Shown one piece after another: positions 7,160 to 15,075 of a stretch of 15,632 nucleotides of DNA. Positions within the stretch are counted from its first letter, which is position 1, and each line of letters starts with the position of its first letter. The stretch is from contig CAYLPU010000113.1 in the NCBI GenBank assembly GCA_964385635.1, positions 1-15,632 of the forward strand. The letters run 5' to 3'. The translations under genes were made by a program, and so were the position numbers. The notes under the pieces were generated by a model that searched no databases, had not been told where the DNA came from, and worked only from the letters and a program-made list of their open reading frames with translations. The DNA comes from CAYLPU01 sp964385635 (GTDB lineage: Bacteria; Chloroflexota; Anaerolineae; B4-G1).

Positions 7160-10100
7160 ATGACTACACAAGCCAGTTATGGCGATTTTCTGCACGAGGT
7201 TTACGAGGGACTCGAATTTGAAACGGGAGCGGGTTATTATAAACTGACCGACTCTGCCTCTCAGCTTGGTCTGGCCCAAGTCGGTTGGTTTGAACAAGCC
7301 CGTGATAAACTTGGTGCTGAAGCTATTCTCTTTGTAGGTGATTATCCTACTGTTTTGTTCTTCAAACTCGACACTGATTTGGCCACAGACACTGAAGCAG
7401 TTGAAGACGAGATTCGGCAACTGCACCTGAAGGTTTGGAATACAAGCCACGTCCCTTTGTTTTTCATAGCTCTGCCAGGCGAGCTGCGTGTCTACAGTGC
7501 CTATCAGAAGCCAGTGCGAAAGGAGGAATGGAGTTCAGAGGATCGCTGGTTGGAGCGGGTGGAGAACATCACACAGGTAGCCGAATTATTACGAGGGTTT
7601 TCGCGTTCGGAGGTTGAAAGCGGTCATCTCTTTCAGCAGAGAAGTAAGGATTTTGACCGTGAGAATCGGGTTGACCAATGGTTGCTCAAGAACTTGCGTT
7701 TGTTGCGGCAAGAGTTGGAGGGACCGGATAAAGAGAAGCGCGAATGTGTACACGCTCTGATTGGGCGTTCCATCTTTATCCGCTATCTCGAAGACCGTAG
7801 AGTGCTGGTAGAAGGTTACTTTGCTGACATAAGTAGAGACGAGAAATATCGTCGTTATACAGACGTTTTAGGGAGCAAAGGAGACACGTATCGTCTATTC
7901 CGCAAACTGGAGGATGATTTCAACGGAGACCTATTCCCTCTCGGCGATGAAGAGAAAGATATTATTCAGGCTGCAGATTTACATCTGTTGCGTGACTTTT
8001 TGCTCGGACGCAGCATGGAAGGCCAACCCGATTTACTCTTTTGGGCTTATCAATTCGACATTATTCCGATAGAACTCATCAGTAACATTTACGAAGAGTT
8101 CTACCACGAATATGGCGGGGGGGAGGACAAAGGCACCCATTATACCCCTACACCCTTAGTTGATTTCGTCCTCTCGCAATCCCTTACAGCTACGAGACTC
8201 GATGCGAGTGCGCGAGTTCTCGACCCCGCCTGCGGTTCGGGTATTTTTCTGGTGGAAGCGTTCAAGCGGATCGTGCGCCACGAATGTCGCCGTCTCGGTG
8301 AATCCCGACTATTGAGAGAACAGTTGACATTGTTGCTGACAGAGCGAATCGTAGGCGTAGACGTCAATGCCTCGGCTGTACGAGTAGCGGCTTTCAGTCT
8401 TTATCTCGCTTACCTCGACTTTCTAGAACCACCCGACATACGCGAACACAAGCAACTCCCTAACTTGGTTTATGATTCAGAGCAACCTGGCAGTGGGCAA
8501 AGCCTGTTTCACGCTGATGCGTTTTATCTTACCCCGGCCGAAAAAGCTGAACTAAAAGAACGTCTCAAGCAGAAAGAGCGGTACGGAGGTAGAACTGATG
8601 ATGTAAGTATGAGTAGCCAGCCTGTCTTGCCCCTGAAAGATTTCAAGTTTGATGTCATTGTCGGCAATCCGCCCTGGGGAGCAGCAGGGTCGTCAGACAA
8701 TCAATTGGCTACAAAGTGGTGTAAAGCATTTCGTTACCCCGTTGGAGACAGAGAACTCTCGCAATGTTTCATGTGGCGCGTGCAGCGACTGCTAAAGCCC
8801 GGTGGCCAGATTGGCTTGTTGGTTTCAACGGGGATATTGTTTAAGCACGGGGATAAGAGTAGAGAATTTCGCCGGCGATGGTTGCAGGAAAATCGCATCC
8901 GCGCCGTTTACAATTTTGCTCACGTGCGACAGGTGTTTTTCCGCAAACAGAGAGAAGGGGCCATTGCGCCATTCGCGGCAGTTTTCTTCGCGCCTGCTTC
9001 CGTAGAAGAGGCTTTGCAAAACAGAGTCTCCTACGTTTCTATCAAACAGAGCGCGTTCGTTGAACGGTTGCAGGCCGTCGTCATTGATAGAACGGATCTT
9101 TGTAAGGCCCGCCAGCGTGACTTTCTGGCAAACGATTGGCTTTGGAAAACGTATATGTGGGGTGGGTTGAACGACGTTGGACTGATCGGAGAGTTACAAA
9201 GCTGCTACAAGTCGCTGAAAGATGTGGTCAGTGATTGTTCTAGAGGGTATAAAAGTGGTGGAACTCCCAAGAGACACTCTACACATGAGCTAGGTGTAGA
9301 TTTTGAGTTAGATGCTGATTTATTTTATCAAAATTCAGAGTTGTTGGCTCCTATCAAACATCGGCCTATACACCGGTCAGGTAGTCTGGCAATTTACAAA
9401 GGTCCTAGACTGCTCGTCAAACGTGGCATTCCCCGGTCTGGTGAAAAGTTCGGCGAACTCAAAGCTAGATTAGCCTATACTCCATTTGCTTTCACGAGTT
9501 CCATCATCGGATTTCGCCTCAAGACACTAGACCGGGAGAAGCATCAAGTCTTACTTGGTATAGTGCTTTCATCTTTGGCAAAGTACTATCATTTCATGAC
9601 TTGCTCAACCTGGGGGTTTTGGCACTATGAGATTCACGAACAAGAGCACCTGGGCTTGCCGATCCATTTTCCGGATAATCGTGATTTACGAGACAGAATC
9701 CTGAAGGCTGTTGAACAGATTACGACAGAAAGTGATACACCGACGCTGTTTGAGCCAGACAGTCCAGGCTGGCGGGTGATGCAAGATGAGCTTGATGAAG
9801 CTATCTTTGACCTTTACGGGCTATCCGACGCACAGCGGGATCTGGTGCGCGATTTGTGCCAGGTCACACTAGAGTTCTTTTACGAAGGCGTGGACTCAAA
9901 AGCCACTAAGCCGCCTGCGATTGCACAGTTAGAAGAATACCGTGACGTTTTCCTGCAAGTATGGCAGGAACGATTAGCCTCGAAAGGAAAAGAGTTGGAG
10001 GCCAGAATTTATGCACCTCATCATGGCTTGCTGGTAGGAGTGTCGTTTGATCTCAAGGATTCAGGAACTGCTGTGCACCATGCCTCGATAACGGATAATT

Positions 10101-10330
10101 CAGAGTGGCAACGTTGGTTCAGGCGTTTAAGCCAATCATTACTCGAGGAATATGCCAGGCGAATATACATTGACAGAGTCGTCAAAGAACTGAGCGAGTC
10201 TTCAATGTTTATCATCAAACGAGCACAACGCCGCTTTTGGACAAAATCGCAGGCACGTCGGGATGCCCAGGAGCTTTTAACCGAGGTGTTCAGGCTGGAA
10301 TGGCAACGTAGCGAAGGGAGTCTTGGATGA
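7160..10330 (+). CDS. Large N6-adenine DNA methyltransferase (Eco57I/type IIG-like) of a putative R-M pair
   Basis: A 1056-residue gamma-type amino-methyltransferase: SAM motif DPACGSG at residues 355-361 and catalytic NPPW at 503-506, with GTHYTPTPLVDF just before the SAM fold as in Eco57I-like N6 methylases. Residues 1-150 form a separate domain with FVGDYPTVLFFK and VWNTSHVPLFFIALPGELRVY; it resembles the N-terminal part of fused restriction-methylases, but I see no PD-(D/E)xK catalytic set in it. The region after about 560 should carry target recognition. The ATG at 7160 is chosen over an upstream TTG because AGGTGG precedes it. It overlaps the following nuclease-like gene by ATGA. GC and codon use are lower than in the hydrogenase genes. 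It appears full length and could protect or mark DNA for the partner nuclease; a BREX-like role is less likely without pgl genes. Confidence 0.85.
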   Translation: MTTQASYGDFLHEVYEGLEFETGAGYYKLTDSASQLGLAQVGWFEQARDKLGAEAILFVGDYPTVLFFKLDTDLATDTEAVEDEIRQLHLKVWNTSHVPLFFIALPGELRVYSAYQKPVRKEEWSSEDRWLERVENITQVAELLRGFSRSEVESGHLFQQRSKDFDRENRVDQWLLKNLRLLRQELEGPDKEKRECVHALIGRSIFIRYLEDRRVLVEGYFADISRDEKYRRYTDVLGSKGDTYRLFRKLEDDFNGDLFPLGDEEKDIIQAADLHLLRDFLLGRSMEGQPDLLFWAYQFDIIPIELISNIYEEFYHEYGGGEDKGTHYTPTPLVDFVLSQSLTATRLDASARVLDPACGSGIFLVEAFKRIVRHECRRLGESRLLREQLTLLLTERIVGVDVNASAVRVAAFSLYLAYLDFLEPPDIREHKQLPNLVYDSEQPGSGQSLFHADAFYLTPAEKAELKERLKQKERYGGRTDDVSMSSQPVLPLKDFKFDVIVGNPPWGAAGSSDNQLATKWCKAFRYPVGDRELSQCFMWRVQRLLKPGGQIGLLVSTGILFKHGDKSREFRRRWLQENRIRAVYNFAHVRQVFFRKQREGAIAPFAAVFFAPASVEEALQNRVSYVSIKQSAFVERLQAVVIDRTDLCKARQRDFLANDWLWKTYMWGGLNDVGLIGELQSCYKSLKDVVSDCSRGYKSGGTPKRHSTHELGVDFELDADLFYQNSELLAPIKHRPIHRSGSLAIYKGPRLLVKRGIPRSGEKFGELKARLAYTPFAFTSSIIGFRLKTLDREKHQVLLGIVLSSLAKYYHFMTCSTWGFWHYEIHEQEHLGLPIHFPDNRDLRDRILKAVEQITTESDTPTLFEPDSPGWRVMQDELDEAIFDLYGLSDAQRDLVRDLCQVTLEFFYEGVDSKATKPPAIAQLEEYRDVFLQVWQERLASKGKELEARIYAPHHGLLVGVSFDLKDSGTAVHHASITDNSEWQRWFRRLSQSLLEEYARRIYIDRVVKELSESSMFIIKRAQRRFWTKSQARRDAQELLTEVFRLEWQRSEGSLG

Positions 10331-10944
10331 CCTGGGCATCTCTAAGGTTGTGGGCTGATGACGAAGAAAAGCGTATCCGCAAATGTATTGTAGAAGTCCT
10401 TCGCCGGCTGATTCATAGCCAAAGCGTTAGATCCGGCAACGATGAGCTTTTTGTTTCCGGGAAACTACGACCTCTTCTATACCGCGTTCGAAAAGAAATG
10501 GAGCTGCCCTGGATGTTGCAACCAGAAGCATCGTCGTTTTCGGGAATGGATGCTCCCAGGCCCTTTGGGCACCCTGATTTCAGATTCTCTGGTAACACAC
10601 ACGATTACGAGCAATATGACTACGACGTAGAATGCAAACTCGTCCGCGTTAAAAGAAAGGGCAAGCGTTGGGATTACTGTAAACATTATGTGACCGATGG
10701 TGTCCAGAGATTTCAAGAACGTAAATATGCTCAATCCTCACCTCCGATGGGATCGATGATTGGATACGTTCAGGAAGGGGATATTCGCGTTCTCCTTGAC
10801 CTGGTCAACGACACGAGCAAGGAGCGAGGACTAGACGAGATTATCGGGGCGATCAAAGACGGGGATGTTTCCCATCTTGCCCAACATTTGCAGCGGGACA
10901 CAGACGATTTTGTCCTGTCCCATTTGTGGGCCGACTTGCGATAA
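10327..10944 (+). CDS. Putative PD-(D/E)xK endonuclease partner of the methylase
   Basis: A 205-residue protein I do not recognise as a named family. It contains HPDFRF (D84) followed by DYDVECKLVRV (D100, E102, K104), a spacing and context typical of the PD-(D/E)xK nuclease core in which an acidic residue precedes a strand bearing ExK. The C-terminal half is charged and soluble. Its ATG overlaps the methylase stop (ATGA), so the two are co-translated. This supports a restriction partner that cuts unmethylated, or specifically methylated, DNA. An alternative is a Holliday-junction-like or repair nuclease. No membrane segment or signal peptide is seen. The nuclease assignment is a motif-level inference. 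Confidence 0.65.
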   Translation: MTWASLRLWADDEEKRIRKCIVEVLRRLIHSQSVRSGNDELFVSGKLRPLLYRVRKEMELPWMLQPEASSFSGMDAPRPFGHPDFRFSGNTHDYEQYDYDVECKLVRVKRKGKRWDYCKHYVTDGVQRFQERKYAQSSPPMGSMIGYVQEGDIRVLLDLVNDTSKERGLDEIIGAIKDGDVSHLAQHLQRDTDDFVLSHLWADLR

Positions 10945-10964
10945 CCGTTTGCTTGGAGAAACTC

Positions 10965-11690
10965 GTGTTTTACAGAAAGTTGCTGAAAAAAGTCCAGACC
11001 TGGCGCGGAAACACCACCCGCTGAGAAGAGACCAACTACAAAGGCGCCACTCCCATCACCAAGCGGCTGCTCCAGTACTGGTTCTACGAGGAGCATTTCC
11101 TGGAGCAGGACCTGGTGTTCGGCTACTGGCGCTGCCAGCTGGAAGCCATCGAGGTGCTGATCTACTGCTGCGAAGTGCTGGGCGTGCGGGACATCGCCGA
11201 GCTATCGAGAGCACTGGGCCTGAGCGTCTACGAGCAGGCGACGCTGTTCGAGGAATTTCGACACTACACGGTTGCCCAAATCCAGGAGAGAGAACGGGAG
11301 ATCAGAGGGACCTTCGCCGTATACGTGGCCCGGTCGTCTATCCCCAAACTGGCCTTCAACATGGCCACCGGCTCCGGCAAGACGATGGTCATGGCCATGG
11401 CCATCGCCTGGATGTACCTGAACAACTACAGCCGCACCTTCCTGATGATCTGCCCCAACACCATCGTCTTGGATCGCCTGGCGCTGGCCTTTGAGAACCT
11501 GGCGGTCTTCAAGCAGTTCCCCATCGTGCCGCCCGAATACTGGGCCAACGACAAGGTGCACGACTTCAACTTCAAGAACGTGCAGGTGGTGAAGCAGAAC
11601 GAAGGCAGCACGGAGGCTGGTACAGGAGAGCGGCCCAGAGAGCACCTCCGAGCCGGATATTTAGAACGATGTGAGATGAGGAATGATTGA
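10965..11690 (+). pseudogene. Res-type DEAD/DEAH helicase of the Mod/Res pair, broken by an opal stop and 3' truncation
   Basis: GGAG and the GTG at 10965 start FYRKLLKKVQTWRGN, typical of the N-terminus of Res subunits. TGA at 11022-11024 stops it, and the same frame goes on with YKGATPITKRLLQYWF and then YWRCQLEAIEVLIY. Walker A is intact as ATGSGKT (lysine codon 11379-11381), followed by a motif Ia-like region CPNTIVLDRL. Relatives run straight from WRGN to YKGAT, so the eight codons between (24 bp including the stop) may be a small insertion. After about residue 225 the family sequence ends. Helicase motifs II-VI and the nuclease domain are missing, and the frame closes inside the start of the NuoA-like gene. 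A GTG at 11115 could give a short product lacking the N-terminus. Certainly non-functional as an endonuclease. Confidence 0.82.
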
Positions 11691-12018
11691 GAGCATATTG
11701 CTAAGCCCCCCGGTCGCCCTGTGCATCTTCCTGGCGCTGGCATACGGCCTCTACCGGCTGGGCGGGGCGCTGGCCGCGCCGGGCGAGGAGCACCCCGGCA
11801 AGCATCAGCCCTACGCCTGTGGTGAGGACCTGCTGCCGCCGCGGGTGCAACTGGCCTACCACGCCTTCTTCCGGCTGGCGCTGATGTTCGCTATCTTGCA
11901 CCTGGCGACGCTGGTCGTCTCGACGCTGCCGCCGGGGGGCGCGTCGCACCGCATCGCGGCGGCCTACCTGGTGGGCATCGGTATCAGCGTGTTCGTGCTG
12001 ACGAAGGGGGAGTTATAG
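11683..12018 (+). CDS. NuoA-like small membrane subunit of the hydrogenase (MbhI position)
   Basis: A 111-residue protein with three membrane segments at about 10-30, 62-82 and 90-108. The motif PYACGEDLLPP after the first segment corresponds to the conserved YxCGE loop of complex I subunit A. The second segment (FFRLALMFAILHLATLV) carries His rather than the acidic residue usual in NuoA. It sits directly before the small Fe-S subunit gene, separated by no bases, as expected in this operon type. The ATG lies inside the tail of the truncated res frame, overlapping it by eight bases. GAGGA abuts the ATG and is too close for a good ribosome site, so expression may depend on read-through from the res remnant. 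Confidence 0.8.
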   Translation: MIESILLSPPVALCIFLALAYGLYRLGGALAAPGEEHPGKHQPYACGEDLLPPRVQLAYHAFFRLALMFAILHLATLVVSTLPPGGASHRIAAAYLVGIGISVFVLTKGEL

Positions 12019-12438
12019 ATGCTCGACCGCATCGTGCGCTGGGCGCGGCGCAAGTCGCCCTGGATACTTCACTTCAACAGTGGCGGCTGCAACGGCTGCG
12101 ACATCGAGATCCTGGACCTGCTCACGCCGCGTTACGACGTGGAACGGCTGGGCATTCTGAAGGAAGCCTCGCCGCGCCACGCCGACATTCTACTCTGCAC
12201 CGGCCCGGTGACGCGCCAGTCGCGCGATAGGCTGCGCCGCATCTACGAGCAGATGCCCGCCCCCAGGTGGGTGGTGGCCGTGGGCAGTTGCAGTTGCTCC
12301 GGCGGTATCTTCCGCGACGGCTACAACGTGCTGGGCGGCATTGACCAGGTCTTGCCTGTGGATATGTACATACCGGGCTGCCCCTGCCGGCCGGAGGCCA
12401 TGATTGACGGGCTGGTGCGGCTGCTAGGGACGATCTAA
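12019..12438 (+). CDS. [NiFe] hydrogenase small subunit, NuoB/MbhJ family
   Basis: A 139-residue Fe-S protein holding the proximal [4Fe-4S] cluster next to the NiFe site. Ligands are visible: C24 and C27 in GGCNGCDIE, C91 in VGSCSCSGG and C121 in IPGCPCRPEA. The short length, without the medial and distal cluster domain, is typical for group 4 hydrogenases and NuoB. It starts one base after the stop of the NuoA-like gene, with GGGGGAG as ribosome site. It passes electrons from the NuoI-like ferredoxin subunit to the large subunit. Confidence 0.93.
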   Translation: MLDRIVRWARRKSPWILHFNSGGCNGCDIEILDLLTPRYDVERLGILKEASPRHADILLCTGPVTRQSRDRLRRIYEQMPAPRWVVAVGSCSCSGGIFRDGYNVLGGIDQVLPVDMYIPGCPCRPEAMIDGLVRLLGTI

Positions 12439-12514
12439 CCTTCCCGAAAGCTTCAAAGACGAGACGATGAGGTGTGCCTGTCTCAAATCTTTCGGGAACG
12501 TAATGGAGGGCCAG

Positions 12515-13006
12515 ATGCTTATGGAGGCGATCTTGCAGGCGCTGCGGGAGACTTTCCCAGCCGAGACGATTGAGGCACGGGCGGTGCCAATAGGCGAGAC
12601 CTTTGTCGCGCTGCCGCCGGACTGTTTGCACCCGGCCGCGCAGGTGCTCGTCGAGCGCTTCGACCTGCGCCACCTTTCGACCATCACCGGGCAGGATACC
12701 GGCAGCGCGATCGAATTGCTGTACCACTTCTGGGATGGCGGTGGTCTGACATTGCGCACGTCGCTGCCGCGAGAGGAGCCGCACATCGCCACGCTGACCG
12801 ACCTGATCCCCGGCGCTGCCTTCTACGAGCGCGAGGTGTGCGAGATGTTGGGCGTCACCTTCGACGGTCACCCCGACCCGCGCGCGCTGCTGCTGCCGGA
12901 CGACTGGGACAAGGAACAATTGCCAATGCGAATGACCAATGACCAATCAATTGACCACCCGACCAAGCGACTACCTGACCAAGAGACTCACCGACCAAAT
13001 GACTAG
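12515..13006 (+). CDS. NuoC/MbhK-like subunit (complex I 30-kDa family)
   Basis: About 163 residues. The signature EREVCEMLGVTFDGHPDPRALLLPDDW is that of the complex I 30-kDa subunit, a structural subunit that packs against the large subunit. The frame is open from 12467, but GGAGGG at 12505-12510 sits properly before the ATG at 12515 (or 12521), so the start is placed there. The last 25 or so residues, after DDWDKEQLP, are encoded by a degenerate GACCAA repeat and are unlikely to belong to the ancestral protein. The stop overlaps the start of the large-subunit gene by eight bases, suggesting coupling. Confidence 0.87.
   Translation: MLMEAILQALRETFPAETIEARAVPIGETFVALPPDCLHPAAQVLVERFDLRHLSTITGQDTGSAIELLYHFWDGGGLTLRTSLPREEPHIATLTDLIPGAAFYEREVCEMLGVTFDGHPDPRALLLPDDWDKEQLPMRMTNDQSIDHPTKRLPDQETHRPND
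12931..13003. repeat. Degenerate GACCAA tandem repeat at the NuoC/NuoD-like junction
   Basis: GACCAA occurs at 12934, 12941, 12961, 12977 and 12993, and GACCAC at 12953, at irregular spacing. It codes the odd C-terminal tail of the NuoC-like protein (PMRMTNDQSIDHPTKRL) and ends on the start of the large subunit. Confidence 0.65.
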
Positions 13007-14081
13007 AATAACCATCCCTATCGGCCCGCAGCACCCGGCACTCAAGGAGCCGCTCTCATTCCTGCTCACTGTCGAGGGGGAGCGGATCGTCGAGAGCGTC
13101 CTGCGCCTCGGCTACGTCCACCGGGGCATTGAGCGCATCTGCCAGAACCGCAACTATGTGCAGAACGTGCACGTGGTGGAGCGCGTCTGCGGCATCTGCT
13201 CGCACATCCACACCACCGTCTATTGCCAGGGCGTCGAGGCGCTGCTGGGGCTGCAAGTCCCTCCACGGGCGCTCTACCTGCGCACCTTGCTGTGCGAACT
13301 GGAGCGCATCCACAGCCACATGCTCTGGCTGGGCGTGCTGGCCGAGAACGTAGGCTTCACCACTATCTTTATGTATGCCTGGCGCGACCGTGAGATTGTG
13401 CTGGATATTATGGAAGAACTCTCCGGCGGGCGTGTGGCCCACGCTGTCAACGTCATCGGCGGCGTGCGCGTTGACGTGGATGAACCGCAAGTGGATTCGA
13501 TCCTGATGCGGCTTGATGAGTTGGAACAGCGGATTGAGACGCTGCTGGGCGTGATCCAGCACGAACGCACTTTCCAGGTGCGCACGCGCGGCGTGGGCCA
13601 TCTCTCGGCTGAACAGGTGCGCCGCTACTGCGTGGTGGGGCCAACGGCGCGTGCCTCGGGCGTGGACGTGGACATGCGGCGCGACGCGCCCTACGCCGCC
13701 TACGACCGGCTTGACTTTCGGGTCATCACCGCCGAGGAGGGAGACGTGTGGGCACGCACGATGGTGCGCGTGCCGGAGACCATCGAGAGCCTGCACATGT
13801 GCCAGCAACTGCTGACCGGACTGCCAGATGGCCCGACGACGGTGCGTGCTCGACGGCGCGTGCCGCCCGGCGAGGTTGTCAGCCGCGCTGAAGCGCCGCG
13901 CGGCGAGCTGATTTACTACATCCGCAGCGACGGCAGCGACAGGCCGGCGCGGGTCAAAATCCGCACACCCACGCTGCCAGCGCTGAGCACTCTGCCCGAC
14001 CAACTGCGGGGCGTCCACACCGCCGACGTGCCCGCCGTGCTGGCCGGCGTGGACCTGTGCATCGCCTGTGCGGATCGGTAA
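12999..14081 (+). CDS. Group 4 [NiFe] hydrogenase large (catalytic) subunit, NuoD/MbhL family
   Basis: A 360-residue catalytic subunit that reduces protons to H2 or oxidises H2. Both nickel-binding pairs are present: C64 and C67 in RVCGICSHIH (L1, CxxCxxxH) and C354 and C357 in DLCIACADR (L2). Complex I NuoD proteins have lost these cysteines, so this is a real hydrogenase. GPQHPALKEPLSF at the N-terminus and YVHRGIERI are family features. The ATG at 12999 is preferred; the frame is open to 12939, but that part is only repeat DNA shared with the NuoC-like tail. The protein ends three residues after the last cysteine, with no C-terminal extension for a maturation protease to remove. The subgroup (4d, 4e, 4g) is undecided. 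Confidence 0.93.
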   Translation: MTRITIPIGPQHPALKEPLSFLLTVEGERIVESVLRLGYVHRGIERICQNRNYVQNVHVVERVCGICSHIHTTVYCQGVEALLGLQVPPRALYLRTLLCELERIHSHMLWLGVLAENVGFTTIFMYAWRDREIVLDIMEELSGGRVAHAVNVIGGVRVDVDEPQVDSILMRLDELEQRIETLLGVIQHERTFQVRTRGVGHLSAEQVRRYCVVGPTARASGVDVDMRRDAPYAAYDRLDFRVITAEEGDVWARTMVRVPETIESLHMCQQLLTGLPDGPTTVRARRRVPPGEVVSRAEAPRGELIYYIRSDGSDRPARVKIRTPTLPALSTLPDQLRGVHTADVPAVLAGVDLCIACADR

Positions 14082-14103
14082 ATTGGTAGATTGGTAGATT
14101 GGA
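14082..14103. repeat. Short ATTGGTAG tandem repeat between large-subunit and NuoH-like genes
   Basis: Two exact ATTGGTAG copies and a partial third (ATTGGA) fill the whole 23-bp gap, leaving no recognisable ribosome site for the next gene. Confidence 0.7.
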
Positions 14104-14104
14104 T

Positions 14105-15073
14105 ATGAATGACTGGTTATCTGCCTTGTTTGCGCTGTTCATCTTCCCCGGCTTCGGGTTTCTCTTCGTCTGTGCGCTGGCCTGCCAGTGGATTGACCGG
14201 CGGGTGGCGGCCCGCCTGCAGGGGCGCATTGGACCACCCTGGTTCCAGCCGTTGGCCGACTTCGTCAAGTTGATGGCCAAGGAGGACATACTACCCGTCG
14301 GGGCCCACGAGTGGGCTTGCGCGGCGCTGCCGCTGGTGTCGCTCGCCGCAGTGCTGACCGCCGCGCTGTATATCCCCCCCTCTTTCCCCCCCATTGGGGG
14401 GGATGAAAGGGGGGGATGGGCGACCAGCGCCTTCGAGGGCGATTTGATTGTGGTGCTCTTCCTGTTCAGCATCCCGGCGCTGGCCTACTTCCTGGCCGGC
14501 TGGCTCTCCGTCAGCGTCTTTAGCGTCGTCGGCGGCAACCGCTCACTGCTGCAATACTTTGCCTACGAGGTGCCCTTCCTGATGGCGCTCTGCGGCCCGG
14601 CCATCCTCAGCGGTTCCTGGTCCATCTCGCGCATCGCCGCGCAGCAGTCGCAGACGGTATGGATGGTGCTCGTGCAGCCGCTGGGCTTCCTGCTGGCCAT
14701 CATCGGGCTGATCGGCAAACTGAAGCGGTCGCCATTCGATATTCCTAAGGCCAAGTCGGAGATCGGCGCCGGCCCGTTGACAGAGTTCAGCGGGCGCAAA
14801 CTGGCGCTGTGGTACCTCACGCTGCACATGCAGATGGTGGTCGGTATTTTCCTGCTGGTCAATCTCTTCCTGGGCGGCTGCGGCAACTGGTCGCCCGGCC
14901 CCGCCGCCCTCATCTTCGGTGTCAAGGCGCTGCTGATCTTGCTGGTGCTGTCGGTGGCGAGCGTGCTCTACGCCCGGCTGCGCATTGACCAACTGGCGAA
15001 CCTCGGCTGGCGAGTGCTGGCGCCGCTAGCGCTGCTGCAAATGTTGGTTATAATCTGGATCGGAGTTGGATAA
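14105..15073 (+). CDS. NuoH/MbhM/HycD-family membrane subunit
   Basis: A 322-residue membrane protein with about eight segments that anchors the hydrogenase module and contributes the start of the proton path. Family marks are visible: RRVAARLQGRIGPPWFQPLAD with LMAKED in the first cytosolic loop, and KRSPFDIPKAKSEIGAGPLTEFSG in the conserved loop before the last segments. ATG at 14105 is preferred over the TTG at 14099. A C7/G7 palindromic repeat adds about 15 residues (90-104, IPPSFPPIGGDERGG) after the second membrane segment. The following ferredoxin gene starts two bases after the stop. Confidence 0.93.
   Translation: MNDWLSALFALFIFPGFGFLFVCALACQWIDRRVAARLQGRIGPPWFQPLADFVKLMAKEDILPVGAHEWACAALPLVSLAAVLTAALYIPPSFPPIGGDERGGWATSAFEGDLIVVLFLFSIPALAYFLAGWLSVSVFSVVGGNRSLLQYFAYEVPFLMALCGPAILSGSWSISRIAAQQSQTVWMVLVQPLGFLLAIIGLIGKLKRSPFDIPKAKSEIGAGPLTEFSGRKLALWYLTLHMQMVVGIFLLVNLFLGGCGNWSPGPAALIFGVKALLILLVLSVASVLYARLRIDQLANLGWRVLAPLALLQMLVIIWIGVG
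14374..14415. repeat. C7/G7 palindromic repeat, copy 3
   Basis: Order: C7, TCTTT, C7, ATT, G7, ATGAAA, G7. It is translated within the NuoH-like gene as PPSFPPIGGDERGG. Its right half is the reverse complement of the left half of copy 1. Confidence 0.85.
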
Positions 15074-15075
15074 AG

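Larger units (their letters stand above)
1665..11682. mobile_element. Defence island inserted between two hydrogenase genes
   Basis: The genes on both sides belong to one Mbh-ordered hydrogenase operon, while everything between is defence or mobile-type: RadC scrap, Fic, CBASS, Mod, methylase/nuclease pair, Res. Several stretches (3779-5606 and 7020-10944) are clearly AT-richer than the hydrogenase genes. No integrase, transposase, att site or convincing target duplication is visible, so the route of entry is unknown and the boundaries are approximate. Several independent insertions followed by deletions fit better than one event. Confidence 0.6.

Noticed and set aside
8117..8123. G7 run in the methylase gene as another palindromic repeat
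   Set aside because: It has no paired C run and encodes the ordinary GGGED before the THYTP motif.
1640..11700. Target-site duplication or att repeats bounding the island
   Set aside because: I compared the sequences around 1640-1720 and 11640-11700 and found no shared direct repeat worth reporting.
12122..12946. Long minus-strand frames opposite the hydrogenase genes (also 13056-14018)
   Set aside because: Arg/His/Ala-rich shadows of clear plus-strand genes; no motifs and no ribosome sites.
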